From Cryptomeria japonica (Eukaryota; Streptophyta; Pinopsida; Cupressales; Cupressaceae), in assembly GCF_030272615.1 (NCBI RefSeq), contig NC_081405.1, positions 472,678,008 through 472,740,007 of the forward strand: DNA of 62,000 nucleotides, read 5' to 3'. Shown here piece after piece: positions 46,381 through 57,785 of this stretch. Made by a program: the position numbers and the translations under genes. The notes beneath the pieces are model-generated. The model saw only the letters and a list, made by a program, of their open reading frames with translations. It had not been told where the DNA came from and searched no databases. Each line of letters opens with the position of its first letter. Within the stretch, counting starts at the first letter, position 1.

Positions 46381-46887
46381 GTACGATATTTCCAACCCTT
46401 CCCGTCGCCCTATCCCCTAATTATCCCCAACTCTCTCTAATTCTTTTTTCTCCCCTAGTTACCTTCTCTTTCTAACCTCTCTTCCTCTCTCCCTTTGTGG
46501 ATACTTCCCACTACCCCACTCTTCAACTTGGGCCCTAATTACCCTCTCTCTATCCCCTTTTGTCGATACTTTCCTCTCCCCCCTCTTCCTGTCTCCTCCT
46601 ACCCCCTAATTAAACCCAACTCTTTCTTGTTCTCTCTTCTTCCCTAATTACAGGTTGTCCTATAAAATATATCCATTAAGAACAAATATCTATTCTAAAT
46701 GATTATCCTTTCATAAGCCATATAAAAAAAGACATTGGATTGTTTTAAACATTCCAATGGTCCTACATTCCTTTTTCAGTCGAAAATCATCGATTTTATC
46801 TCTGATATAGACAAAATTTAGCTTTTGATAAACTCTTTCACAAAAGTTTCACTTTATTAATAATTTTTGTGCATTTTTTCAAGTATA
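46381..46887. other. TIR-B upstream region
   Basis: CCCTAATTA- and CTCTCTAACC-rich pyrimidine sequence, then AT-rich DNA up to the transposase start. No gene is seen. Confidence 0.45.
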
Positions 46888-49720
46888 ATGGGGAGAAACG
46901 GTCGTCATAAACAAAAAGGCAAGAAAATTGAAGCATATAACGAAAAAGATATATAAATTGATAGGAAGAGAAGACAATGTATGTCGAATATTGGTCAAGG
47001 TGAGGCCTCTTCTCTACCTGTAAATGTTATTTCAAGTGAAAATGAAATTCAATTTGAAAATGTTGAAGATGACATTGAAATTGAAAATGAAAATGAAAAT
47101 GTTGAAATGTTGACAATGAAAATGAAAATGTTGCAAATGACATTGAAAATGAAAATGTTGCAAATGACATTAAAAATGAAAATGTAGATACATTGATGAC
47201 ATTGAAAATTATGAAACAAATTAACATTATGTATCACCAAATTACATGAGGAATGAAAACCTTTGTGTGGAACAAAGACAAATTCCAAATCCAAGACCTT
47301 CAAGAACCCAAAAATGGTTACTTGAAGTTGATGAGAAAATTATGGCAATTTGGAAGGAAAGTGGTCAACAAAAACAATTCAGTTGTGGGCTACACAAATT
47401 TTCAATGAATATTTTAGCAATAATACATTGACTGAACAAAGCCAAATTTTTGTTCAATTGCTAAAGATACACAAAATGAGACCTTTGAGCTAGCCAAATT
47501 AAATATTTGTGTGAACAAAAAGATGGAGAAAATTTTTGTTGTTGTCCAAAATATTTGTAATGCTCTCAATTCCATTGGAAAGACTAGAAAGGAAAAAGAT
47601 AAGAGATAAGAGAGCTACTCTTAGAGTGATCACAACCTCATTGGTAAGAAATCATTTGAGAAAGGCTCGTTTTACAAGACAATCTTGTATTGATTTCAAC
47701 ATAAGCTATAGAACATTGGATAGAGAACTTGCAAGAAGAAAAGGACTCAATGATCCTCTTCAAAATGATACATGGGATTTTCGTGAAAGGCTTCCACATG
47801 TTTATAAGAAGCTTATCAATACTATAAAGGAGGAAATTGAACAATTTTGGCACTCTAACTCTAGAGTATCTCCCAATGTAAATTATGTTTTAAATTTAAT
47901 AATTGGCAATCGAGACCACACACCACATCCTAAACAATTCTTGGAATTAAGACAAATATTGGTGAACAATTTTTTTTATGAAACACATACAACTTTGTAA
48001 ATCTCACAAAAGGCATTTGAATCTTGTAAGTCATTTTATTTTGTACCTCTTAAAATTCATAATACTTTTTGTAAATACCATGTTGATTTTCTAATTTATC
48101 ATGAACTATTATGCTATATTCGTTCTACTTTACATACTAATGAAATGTTGCAAGGGTTTGGTGAAATGCAATTTTAAAAGTCATCCAAGGATTTGTTAGA
48201 TCTATTTTTATGTTTTAGAGATGATGGATGTTATTTCTATAAAAAATATTATTTAAATGAGATGTGTTCATGATGTGGTGGCCTATCAAAGTTTGTTACA
48301 TGTTTTCATGAGGACAACCAACACAAATTTGGAAAGAAAATTGTTGAGAAAAAGAGATGAGAGACAATAAAATATAGTTTGAAGTGTAGGGTTGAAGGAT
48401 ATAGATGCAAGTTGGTAATTAGATAATTATGCAAGGCATAGCCACATGTCTCATTGGTTGGATAAAAAATTTAGGATGCATAAAGACTCTTTCCTGATTC
48501 ACGCTATTATATCCATGGTTGATTTTCTAGAAAACTACACATTGCAACCACAAACTGAGGTACACTATCAATATTACAATTCCATTTAGATTTCTATTTT
48601 TTTCCACATCATATATAGACATTCCATTCATGGTATAGGAAATGAGAGGAAGATAATCAAGGAGAATAATTTTTATATGTGATGATAGATCTCACTCGTT
48701 GAAGTATGTGCAACATTGTTTCGGGAATTTTTTTGAGCTCTTGTAGGAATAAGATATTGCAATGGGTTGACATATCATTTGGTTAAATAAATTCATAGAT
48801 CAATTCAAGAATGCTCATATGGTTTATAAGGTTGAGTAGAATACATGTAGAGAGGGGTTTACCTCTTTTTTGGAGTTTATTTGAAGTTGGGCATGGGAAA
48901 GTGGAGCATGATGAAGTCGTTTATTACATAAAGAGAGATTTGGTTAAGGAGAAATTGATGATTTTAGGTGCTACATTCAGTGATGCGCATTCTATTGTTG
49001 ATTGGTGTAGTTCAACATGGTCACGAGGAGGGATACTTGATTTAGAAATGTGTAGGTTCTTTTGGTTGGTCGATGAGGGCTCAATAGGAGATAGGCTGGA
49101 TTGCCATCCAATCAAATAATTTTTAAATATGCATTCATTTGAAGCTCAAATGCAAGTACACAGACCATTTGGACATGAGAGTCGGCTTGTTTTTATCAAA
49201 AGTGTATTCAGTATGACTGGGATAAATGTGAGTCAATTGAGTGGGTAGATAATTGGATTCCATAGTATCTAAATCCTTTATCTCAATAAATATCCTCTTT
49301 ACATGATGAGATGGGAATTTCACTTGACTATGACCATCTTTTGGATCTTCTACAACCAGGACATGTTTTTGCAATTGTTGAACCATAGAGGAATGAAGAG
49401 AGATCAAACTACTAGTTGGCATGATGTGTACAAGGAAAAAAAAAGGTAACACAATTGATGATAGATTATGATAGGTTAATGTATCCTATAGGTTGCACAC
49501 ATATATGATTAGAAAGAATGACATACTTGCATTTGAAGACTATGAGAAACACAAAACTATTCTCATGTATTTGCACCTTGGTATAGCAAAAAATGTTGTT
49601 ATTGAAACATCACGACAAACCAAGGACAAAAGTACTATGGATAGTTAGTAGTGTCAATTATGAAGCAATATTGGATACTCTTAAGCTAAGAGATGACCCT
49701 TTATGCATACTTGATTAGCA
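46888..49720 (+). pseudogene. TIR-B transposase, heavily decayed second copy
   Basis: ATG at 46888 gives MGRNGRHKQKGKK, like TIR-A. A Glu/Asn-rich then Met/Lys repeat follows (about 47040-47190, an expanded GAAAATGAAAATGTT tract). The body keeps EEIEQFWHSNSRVSPNVNYV (about 47840), CYIRSTLHTNEMLQ (about 48115), CGGLSKFVTC, SLFEVGHGKVEHDE (about 48870) and WCSSTWSRGG, and the C-terminal exon keeps LAFEDYEKHKTILMYLHLG (about 49530). Many stops and shifts are present. The region matching SDNCTRQFKN of TIR-C reads IIWLNKFIDQFKNAH, so the predicted second acidic residue is lost. Confidence 0.7.
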
Positions 49721-50600
49721 TATCTAGCTCATCTGAAATGGAGCAAGTATGATAATTTCCATGCCTTACTCATATTTATGTTTAATTTTAACCATTTCTA
49801 AGTGAAATGTATGTTGAAGTTTATGTTTTTCTTGTCAATTATTAACAAATGTAGGTCTTTTTGGTGGACAATACTATTGCATCAAAATTTTGCTTCAACA
49901 TTGTGGGTACACATTCAATGTAGTTCATAAGGAGGTATCTTCATGGTATATAATCCCACCTCTTGATTTATTATCATGCATTTCATTTCAAAGAATGATC
50001 ATAAATTTTTTTCTTCATGTTGTTAATGTTTCATAACAATTCTTAAAAAATGTAGGTCTTTTTGATGGACAATACTATTGCGTCAACTTTTTCTTCAACA
50101 TTATGGGTACAAGATTTAAGTAGGACGTGAGGTTATGATGGCTATCCTATTTTGATTATGGATGTCCTAGGTTCATTAGGTTCATTAGGCTCATTAGTTT
50201 CATTATACTTATCTATATATTTGCATTGTTTGGTTATGGAACTTATTTATTGTCATGGCTTGGGAATGCATGAGTTAGGAAAATCATGGGAAAATATGAT
50301 TCAACTACCAAATCAAAGACTTTTGAAGTTGTTCTTTTGGTTGGAGACTCTAAGGATTGGAAATTACCATGAATTATTAATTATTAAATCTCTGTGGTTC
50401 ATTAGGGTTGTCCTATTTTAATTAGGGTTGTCCTAGGTTCATTAGGACTGCCCTATTTTCATTTCAAAGAATGATCATAAAAGTATGTTGTTCATGTTAT
50501 GTAGGTCCTCATTTATATGTAGGCACTACTCTATACAAGATTGGAGTAGGACACGAGGATAGAAAATTCACATGTATTAGTTGCATAGCTAGGATAGCTT
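49721..50600 (+). repeat. TIR-B 3' flank with a 197-bp spaced duplication
   Basis: TGGACAATACTATTGC appears at about 49867 and 50064, each followed by CTTCAACATT and TGGGTACA. Further on, GGTTCATTAGG and GGGTTGTCCTA recur irregularly (50160-50460). No coding sequence is recognised. Confidence 0.55.
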
Positions 50601-50612
50601 AATAGTACATAA

Positions 50613-51053
50613 GTACATTGATGTAGTTGTATTGATGATATACGATGTATTTGTACATGAGAGCATTGATGTAGTCGTATTGATGATATACAATGTATTT
50701 TTACATGAGTACATTGACGTAGTTGTATTGATGATATACAATGTATCTATACATGAGTACATTGATTTAGTTTTATTGATGATATATGATGTATTTATAC
50801 ATGAGTACATTGATGTAGTTGTAGTGATGATATATAATGTATTTGTACGTGAGTACATTGATGTAGTTGTATTGATGATATACATTGTATTTGTACGTGA
50901 GTACATTGATATAGTTGTATTGATAATATACGATGTATTTGTACATGAGTACATTGATGTAGTTGTATTGATGATATACAATGTATTTGTACATGAGTAC
51001 ATTGATGTAGTTGTATTGATGATATATGATGTATTTGTACATGAGTACATGTG
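50613..51053 (+). repeat. 48-bp minisatellite, about 9 units
   Basis: GTACATTGATGTAGTTGTAT recurs every 48 bp (50613, 50661, 50709 and so on) together with GATGATATACAATGTATTTG. Since 48 is 16 codons, long frames stay open on both strands. They are artefacts. Confidence 0.93.
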
Positions 51054-51289
51054 AAATGAAAAGGACATGTAGTTGGAATGGTAATTATGTGTCTAGAATG
51101 TATGCAAATTATGATTATTATGATAAAAAAGATGCATATACTAACAAATCTTATGCATATGACCCACTTATGTATGTTCATGGATGTCACATGTATGTGT
51201 AATGGTAACTACGTGTCTAGAATGCATGCAAATTATGATGATTATAGTGAAAAAGATGTAAAAGTTAACAAATGAAAACTGTTGATTAT

Positions 51290-51685
51290 GATCATTGGGT
51301 TGCCTACATTCATTAGGGTTTTCCTAGGTTCATTAGGGCTTACTATAGGTTTCTTATCTATATTTATCCTTTTCATCCTAATTATCATTTTTGTTACCTA
51401 GCTACCCTACATTCACTAGGGTTTTCCTAGGTTCATCATGGTTTAATATAGGCTTGTTAATCTATATTTATCCTTTTCATCCTCATTATTATTACATTAC
51501 CTAGTTGCCCTACATTCATTAGGGTTGTCCTAGGTTCATCAGGGCTTAATATAGGCCTGTTAGTCTATATTTATCTTGTTCATCCTCATTATCATTTAGT
51601 TACCAAACTGCCCTATATTCATTAAGATTGTTGTATGTTTATTAGGGCTATCTTAGGTTCATTATAACTGACAATTAGGTGCCAC
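51290..51685 (+). repeat. 103-bp tandem repeat, about 3.7 units
   Basis: CCTACATTCATTAGGGTT recurs at about 51303, 51406, 51509 and 51612, with CTATATTTATCCTTTTCATC in each unit. It adjoins the start of the ~355-bp repeats. Confidence 0.85.
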
Positions 51686-51689
51686 AACA

Positions 51690-52370
51690 AATAGAACACA
51701 AATTAGCCTACCTTGCAACTTTGTGTTGCATGCATTTGATAATTTTTGTATCAACAAAAAATTTGCTGCCCTAGGAAAATGGTTTTGAGTCTTGAAAATA
51801 TGAGATAGGTTATTATAGAGGGTTCTCATATGACCTTGTAGGTTCAAACAATTTTTTTGTATGTGATCTAGATTCTGAGAAACAACCTATCAAAGTTTGA
51901 TAGTTTTTTGAACTCAAGGCACTTAAGAGAGAATGTCGCTAGGGCATGGCTTTAAACGTTCAAGTGAATTAGGAAGAAAAATATAAGTATACCTATCATA
52001 AAAATATATACTCTAATGTGTTCCCACTAATGATTCATGCCCATGATGAATTAAAAAAAAAGATACTGTGAAACTTTGAATTTCATGCAATCGACAATTT
52101 TTGCATCAACAAAAAAATCAGTGTCCTTGGAAAATGGTTTTGAATCTTGAAAATATAAGATAGATTATTATAGATGGTCCTCACGTGAATCCATAGGTTC
52201 AAATGGATTATTTGCATGTGTCTTGGATTCTAAGAAATAGGTTGTCAAAGTTTGACAACTTTTTGAACTCAAGGCACTTAAGAGAGAATGTCGCTATAGT
52301 ATGGCCCTTAACATTTGAGTGAGTTGGGAAGTAACATAGGAGTATGCCTAACATAAAACCACCTAATTGG
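51690..52370 (+). repeat. two ~355-bp units related to the TIR-A 358-bp array
   Basis: CAAAGTTTGA is at 51891 and 52246. Each unit has GAAAATGGTTTTGA, GAGATAGGTTATTATAGA-like text and AACTCAAGGCACTTAAGAGA in the same order as the TIR-A units at 13040-14245. This supports placing TIR-B in the same transposon family. Confidence 0.8.
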
Positions 52371-52690
52371 AAATAAAATAGGGGAATTCCTTACATAAAC
52401 CCACCTACTCAGATGTCAATCCCTTACATCATATTGAATAATTTTGAATAATGATTGAAGTACATTAACAATCATGCAATATACTAATAGATAATTTGAA
52501 TATTGATGTCATGAGATAATTCTTTGATGCCTCTAGTTAAGTCTTTGATGCTTATCGTTAGATTCTTTTTGAATGCATGCTAGATTCCTAATTCATACAT
52601 GAAAAAAATGAATAAAGGTTTGACCTTTTATGCAACTCCTAAGGGTGTAATTTGAATATTTTTGCATTCAATTTATATAAAATAATAGCT
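52371..52690. other. unassigned spacer
   Basis: CCTTACATAAACCCACC and TTTGATGC repeats only. Nothing coding. Confidence 0.4.
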
Positions 52691-52694
52691 AATT

Positions 52695-52890
52695 GGAAAG
52701 GAGCTGGTGTTAGCTTAGTCTTCCCTATAAATAAATTTAAATTTAAAATTTCAAGGTTCAAATCTAAACTAGATAGTTAAACCAACTTCATTTAAATGGT
52801 GTACAATTAAACCCAAAATAATGGGTAAATTATAGATAGATCTAGACACTTGGGATGTCTACGATCAAAATTAGTATCTCCTTTTTTAGA
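52695..52890 (+). mobile_element. possible tRNA-derived SINE
   Basis: TAGCTTAGTC (52711-52720) resembles an RNA polymerase III A box, and GGTTCAAATCT (52755-52765) a B box; the spacing of about 44 bp is suitable. No clear tail or target duplication was found, so this could be chance. Confidence 0.3.
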
Positions 52891-54060
52891 GGGTTTATAT
52901 TGGGCTCCAATTCCTTATTGTAAAAACCATGACCTTTCATAAGGTAGGGGCCTCCATTTAGGATTCTCCTCTTCAAATAAACACCTTTGTAAATATTGAT
53001 TAATATTAGAGGATATATACTTTGGATTTTATGTTATGATTTGTATAGATGATAAACCCTTACTTTTGATTATGGAATAAATTGAAATTAGAGTTTACTT
53101 TGGAGTATGGTGGAAAAAAAATGAAGTGAAAAAAATCCAAAAGTTTGGAAAGCTAGCTAGAATAATAACCGTATTGAAGAGGAGTGCAAGAAGAGTAAGA
53201 TGGATGTGTAGGTTGAACAATTGACCCTAAATTGAGGGAATGCATACATAGGTAAGACTCATGCTTCTCTTGTGGAAGGAAAAAATAATCATGGTCAACA
53301 AGCCTTAAATAAAAGGTATGAGGCTAGAGGAAGTCTATCTCTATTGGTCATGATGCAAAGGAATATGGAAATAATGTTGTTGGTGGTATTGAGACCAGGA
53401 ATATGGAAATAATTTTTTTGGTGGCATTGAGGCCTTTCCCTCTCAATAAATTATACTGGAAGGCTCTATTCACATGGTGTAAGGGACTATGGTAGAGATG
53501 GAATCTCAATTAAAGGAGGGTTGGGATGGTTGGATTTAATGGTTCCATCTTCAATTAGAAGTGAAAGGGGGTGGTAAAGGTGTAGAAGTGTTGCAAGATT
53601 GATATTTTTAGACTCCTAGTAGACTGGCAGTTGAGAAAGAGCTAGCAAATTTTCTTGATATGTGTTTTTAACTCGTTGAGAGTTAGACAGATCTAGAGGA
53701 AAAGGAGAGAACTCCTTTGGAAAAGGATCAGACATTGGAGAATTAGACCTTATATGTTGGAGTAGATAGTAAATTTTAAGAGGAATACGTTCAAATTCCT
53801 ACAAAACAAGCTCTTAACTAGTCTCAATAAAAAAATTAATAAGCCTAAACTTGGGGAAAAGAGGTAAAGGGCTAGGAAATTGAATAAAGTAAGGTTATAA
53901 ATTGCTAGTAGTGCTAAAGACAAAATTAATTTGAGATCAATGAAGGGGATTACCCTTACTAGGGATCCATATGGTTCATTTTGTCGTATCTTAGTGGCAT
54001 CAATGACCCTTACAAAATGCATGTGGTTAAGCACCAAAAGGCCTTTTGTTATCATGCACA
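52891..54060. other. unassigned decayed sequence
   Basis: Two near-identical phrases (AGGAATATGGAAATAAT at about 53358 and 53398) and scattered short frames. It may be a decayed non-LTR element, but no motif supports that. Confidence 0.35.
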
Positions 54061-54777
54061 TGAGATAAAACTAGGAGAGATAGTGGTCATCGTGACCAAA
54101 AGCTTATCAACTCACATAAAGAGTTAAAAATGTATCCAATTGTATTTTAGTTATACAAGCATAGATACAAACCAATGAGAATAAACTAATAAAAATATAT
54201 TTGTACAGTTAATAGAGATAATTATCAGGATCTTCTTGTAAGGGAAAATAATGAATGTAATTAAATTATCACTACTCTAGATAATGCAAAATAATTACAA
54301 TTTAAATAAAGTTAGATAATTGGATCTTACCATATTAGGAATTTTTTATTTATTTTCTCACTAGTTGAATGCAAAAATTGTAGTAGTCATCGACGCCATC
54401 TAGTTGTGGGAGACCTGAAACAAAAATGATTAGATTAGCTTTAATAATTAGGAGATGACTTAAAATGCCACATAAAGTATGTGCCATTCAACTTAAAGGG
54501 CGATGAATTTTAAGGGTAGTTAAGAGTGATTATTAAGGGGAGAAAAGAGGAAGAGTATGTCTTAAGGGGACCTAAGAGGATTTGTGTTAAGGGTACCTAG
54601 GAGGATATATCTCAAGTGGACCTAATAGTATGTGATGAGGGGAACAAAGATGATGACCTGAGGGGTTATAAGACAATGGATTAAGGGTAAAAATTACAAC
54701 AAATCAATTTAAACTAAGTTATCAACTAGAAACTAAATATATAGAACCAAATACTTAGCTGTATTTATTCATTCTAT
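54061..54777 (-). other. 3' flank of TIR-C with degenerate ~30-bp repeats
   Basis: Between about 54480 and 54680, TTAAGGGGACCTAAGAGGAT and variants recur several times on the plus strand. It lies where TIR-A and TIR-B carry their own tandem repeats, downstream of the transposase. No 358-bp unit is seen. Confidence 0.4.
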
Positions 54778-56365
54778 TGTACCATTTGCATCCCCTCTCT
54801 TTTGCAAAGTGTTTATGATTGTCTCATGTTCTTCCATAGAGAGAATCCATCACTTTTTATTAGCAAGTCTCCCTCAATATTTATCTAGTTTTATATTAGT
54901 TGCCATTACTAAATGTGAGTAGTGTATAATCTTCGTATGTGATTCATAATCTTCAAATGCAGACAAACCATTCTTTCTTATTAGATATTTGTGTAGCCAA
55001 GTTCCAACAACCACCAAAGAACACATTGGATACCCATAACTGTCATTATCTACTTGAGATTGAATTAACTTTTGCTTTGTCTCTACACATCAATCTAGCC
55101 AATACTCTATCCCCTCTTCATTCTCCTCAAGTGCAGCAACAACATACACATATCTTGCAAACCAAATTTAATTAATAAAGTGAAATAAATTTCACATGTA
55201 TTTATATATATTGTTAAATATATTACAAAATAATGTAATAAACTAAAATACATTGAATTAAATTACCTTCTTATATAATATTTGAAACATGATCATAGTC
55301 ATATCATACAAACACATGATTATTATCTTCCTATGTTGTTTCATGTTGATCATGTGTTTGTGTGAGTGTCAATTATTTTTGTAGCCATTCTTTGATCCAT
55401 TGTGTATTCTCACATTCTTCTTAATCACCCACAATACAAAGTTGATAAAAAAATGCTAGTTCTCTTGTCCATATAGTCCTAGTGTTTGAATTAGAACTCT
55501 TAAACAGTTACCATTTAATTGATCCATTATTTGTATACAATCAAGCCGAATAAGAATATTGTCTTTCTAAAGTCAAGTTGTGGAGTTCTCCTTTGACCCT
55601 GTACATAATTATAAATTGCACCAATCTATAACTACATGTGCATCTTTAAATTTCACTACATCCTCAAATTTTAGTTTCTCTCTTGCAAGAGCTCTTTTAA
55701 CACCTGGACTAGATCCATCGCATTCTCCTTTACCATGTTCAACTTCAAAAAAACTCCACATATGTTGAACATTATTTTCCTTGTGAGCCCTACCTAGCCA
55801 ATGAAACATTCTTACATTTTTGAACTGTCTTGTGCAATTATCTGAACATATGAGATGTTGTGCCATTTGAATTTATCTTTCCTTTATCTTATCATAAAAC
55901 TACTTGAAGAAATACTGAAGAAAATATGTTGAGTGTAATCAATTATCACTCACATAAAAATGGCACTCCCTCAAAATTTCTCTATTATCTTTTGTACTAT
56001 CATGTGCATGTCTATATACAATATGAACAAAAATTGCCACGTGCATTGAATTATAATATTGAGATTTAAATTTTTCTTGTGGTGAAAGTGTTGTTTTCCA
56101 CAAAATCAACAATTATATAGTATTCTTCCAACTATAAATGTGTTCTTGCATATTCAAAATTGTCGATCAAGCTAGTGAGCATGTTGGGAGTGTTTCACAT
56201 ATTTGGGAACACTCTGATTCTTAAATTCTTTGATAATTACATGCAAACTATTTTTTTTTGTGATAAAATTTTCACATTTTCTAACCTTTCCATCCTTTAT
56301 AAATACTCAAAAAATTTACATCTTTTGACACCAACCAATTTTTGTCCAAAATCATTTGAAATATA
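54778..56365 (-). pseudogene. TIR-C transposase, third copy, N-terminus cut by Copia-3
   Basis: Read leftwards from 56365: IVDFVENNTLSPQE, then YYNSMHVAIFVHIVYRHAHD, ECHFYVSDN, HLICSDNCTRQFKNVRMFHW (about 55840), FFEVEHGKGECDG (about 55730) and VKRALAREKLKFE. After a stretch with stops and a probable intron (about 55150-55300), the C-terminal exon reads LSAFEDYESHTKIIHYSHLV (about 54950). The open part 55609-55866 is the best preserved copy of the central catalytic region. It has SDNC where TIR-A has PNNC, so Asp is probably ancestral. The N-terminal part should lie beyond Copia-3, outside the window. Confidence 0.7.
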
Positions 56366-57427
56366 TGTTAGGACCCGAAGGCACCTAATTGGGGGGGGGG
56401 GGTGAATCAGTTGTCTAATCATTTCAACTCAAATATAACTTAATCAAACTTGATGCATAATACCAGTAAACCAAACTTAATGTCGGTTGACACTTTAATA
56501 GTTAATAACAATACCGATGAAGCTTAATGTATGAAACATAAAGAGAAATAACATCCACAACACATAAAACAAATATTTGTACATGGAAACCCTATAAGGG
56601 GAAAAACCACAATGGGAAACCTTACCCATAATCAAATGATACTACTGCAGATAGTATGTGTGTACAAATGGGGTCTGCACATGCAAAAAGTCCAACTGCC
56701 TAGAGCTCACTACTCAATCACAAAATGAGAGTCACACTGACTACAATTGGATGATTAAATCCAATGATAATGTACTGCTCAAAGTAGCATCTCCAATGCT
56801 GGATTCAATATCGGTTAAGCTCTTATTGTCTTCTTCAAACCTTCCTTGAATCTTCAAATGATGTCTGCATGAGTAGCTCTGCTTATGTTCACATATACCG
56901 AATATCACAACCTTATCTCATCTCCTATCTTCTTCTACCACATAATCTCACAAATGAGATCTTACATAAATACCAAAACCTAAGACCAAATGTGTAGGTC
57001 GGCTTATTAAGAATATTACAATTAAATCAATTACAAATAAATCAATATGTGATGCATCATGTCAGCTCAATGCATTTACAATAATAACCAATCAATAAAT
57101 CATCTCCATAACGTGTCGTGCTGATCTGGAATAGATAACGCATGTCGGTCCATAACCTAGACCAATTTGCCGATAACAACAATATGCCAACTCGATTAGA
57201 CAAATAACCAAATCTCCAAAAAAAGTGTCTAAACCATGCCTTCGACATAACCAAGTAATCTCCAGATGATAACAAGTCATCCTTAGTGTCGGTGAACCAA
57301 ATACCGGTGACTATGTATAAGTCACTGAACATGTCGGTGAACATAACCAAAGATCTCTAGAAAGATAAGTGTCGATAAGTATTGACGTCAATGACAAAAC
57401 CAATGCAACACGTCCATAATACCAACA
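56366..57427 (-). repeat. 3' LTR of Copia-3
   Basis: 1062 bp, TGTTAGGACCC to ATACCAACA. A run of about 13 G (56391-56403 area) next to GTGAATCAG is the inverted form of the TGATTCACCCC motif. The frame at 57057-57350 inside it is not coding. Confidence 0.9.
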
Positions 57428-57445
57428 ATCTCCCCCTTTGGCATT
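57428..57445 (-). other. polypurine tract of Copia-3
   Basis: The minus strand reads ATGCCAAAGGGGGAGAT, abutting the LTR. Confidence 0.85.
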
Positions 57446-57785
57446 GATGGCAACACAAGATAGAAAAACCATCTAAGTGCCAAAGTCAGAATGCCAAAAA
57501 CCAAAAACCAACAATCTCCAGAATAGATTAATACCAAAAATCAAAACAAAGAATATCTCTCCCCCAATGAGTAATCTCTCCCCAAAGGATATTGTATTTT
57601 TCCATAGATATCTCTCCCCCTTTGACATCAAATGCCAAAGCAATACAAAAACCAAATACAACCAGTTCATAGAACTAATTACAAATACCAACTACTCCCT
57701 TGGAGAAGTAGCTCTCCTCCATCAAAGCCAGAAAAAAAAGGTTTCTCTGTTAATTTCTGTCAGTCTGATGCCAATCTCCAACTGT

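Noticed and set aside
50589-51190. Long overlapping frames on both strands (up to 159 codons)
   Set aside because: A 48-bp unit repeated nine times keeps frames open on both strands; no start context or homologous protein supports them.
51290-51685. CRISPR-like appearance of regularly spaced repeats
   Set aside because: Whole 103-bp units are similar with no unique spacers, no cas genes, and the genome is eukaryotic.
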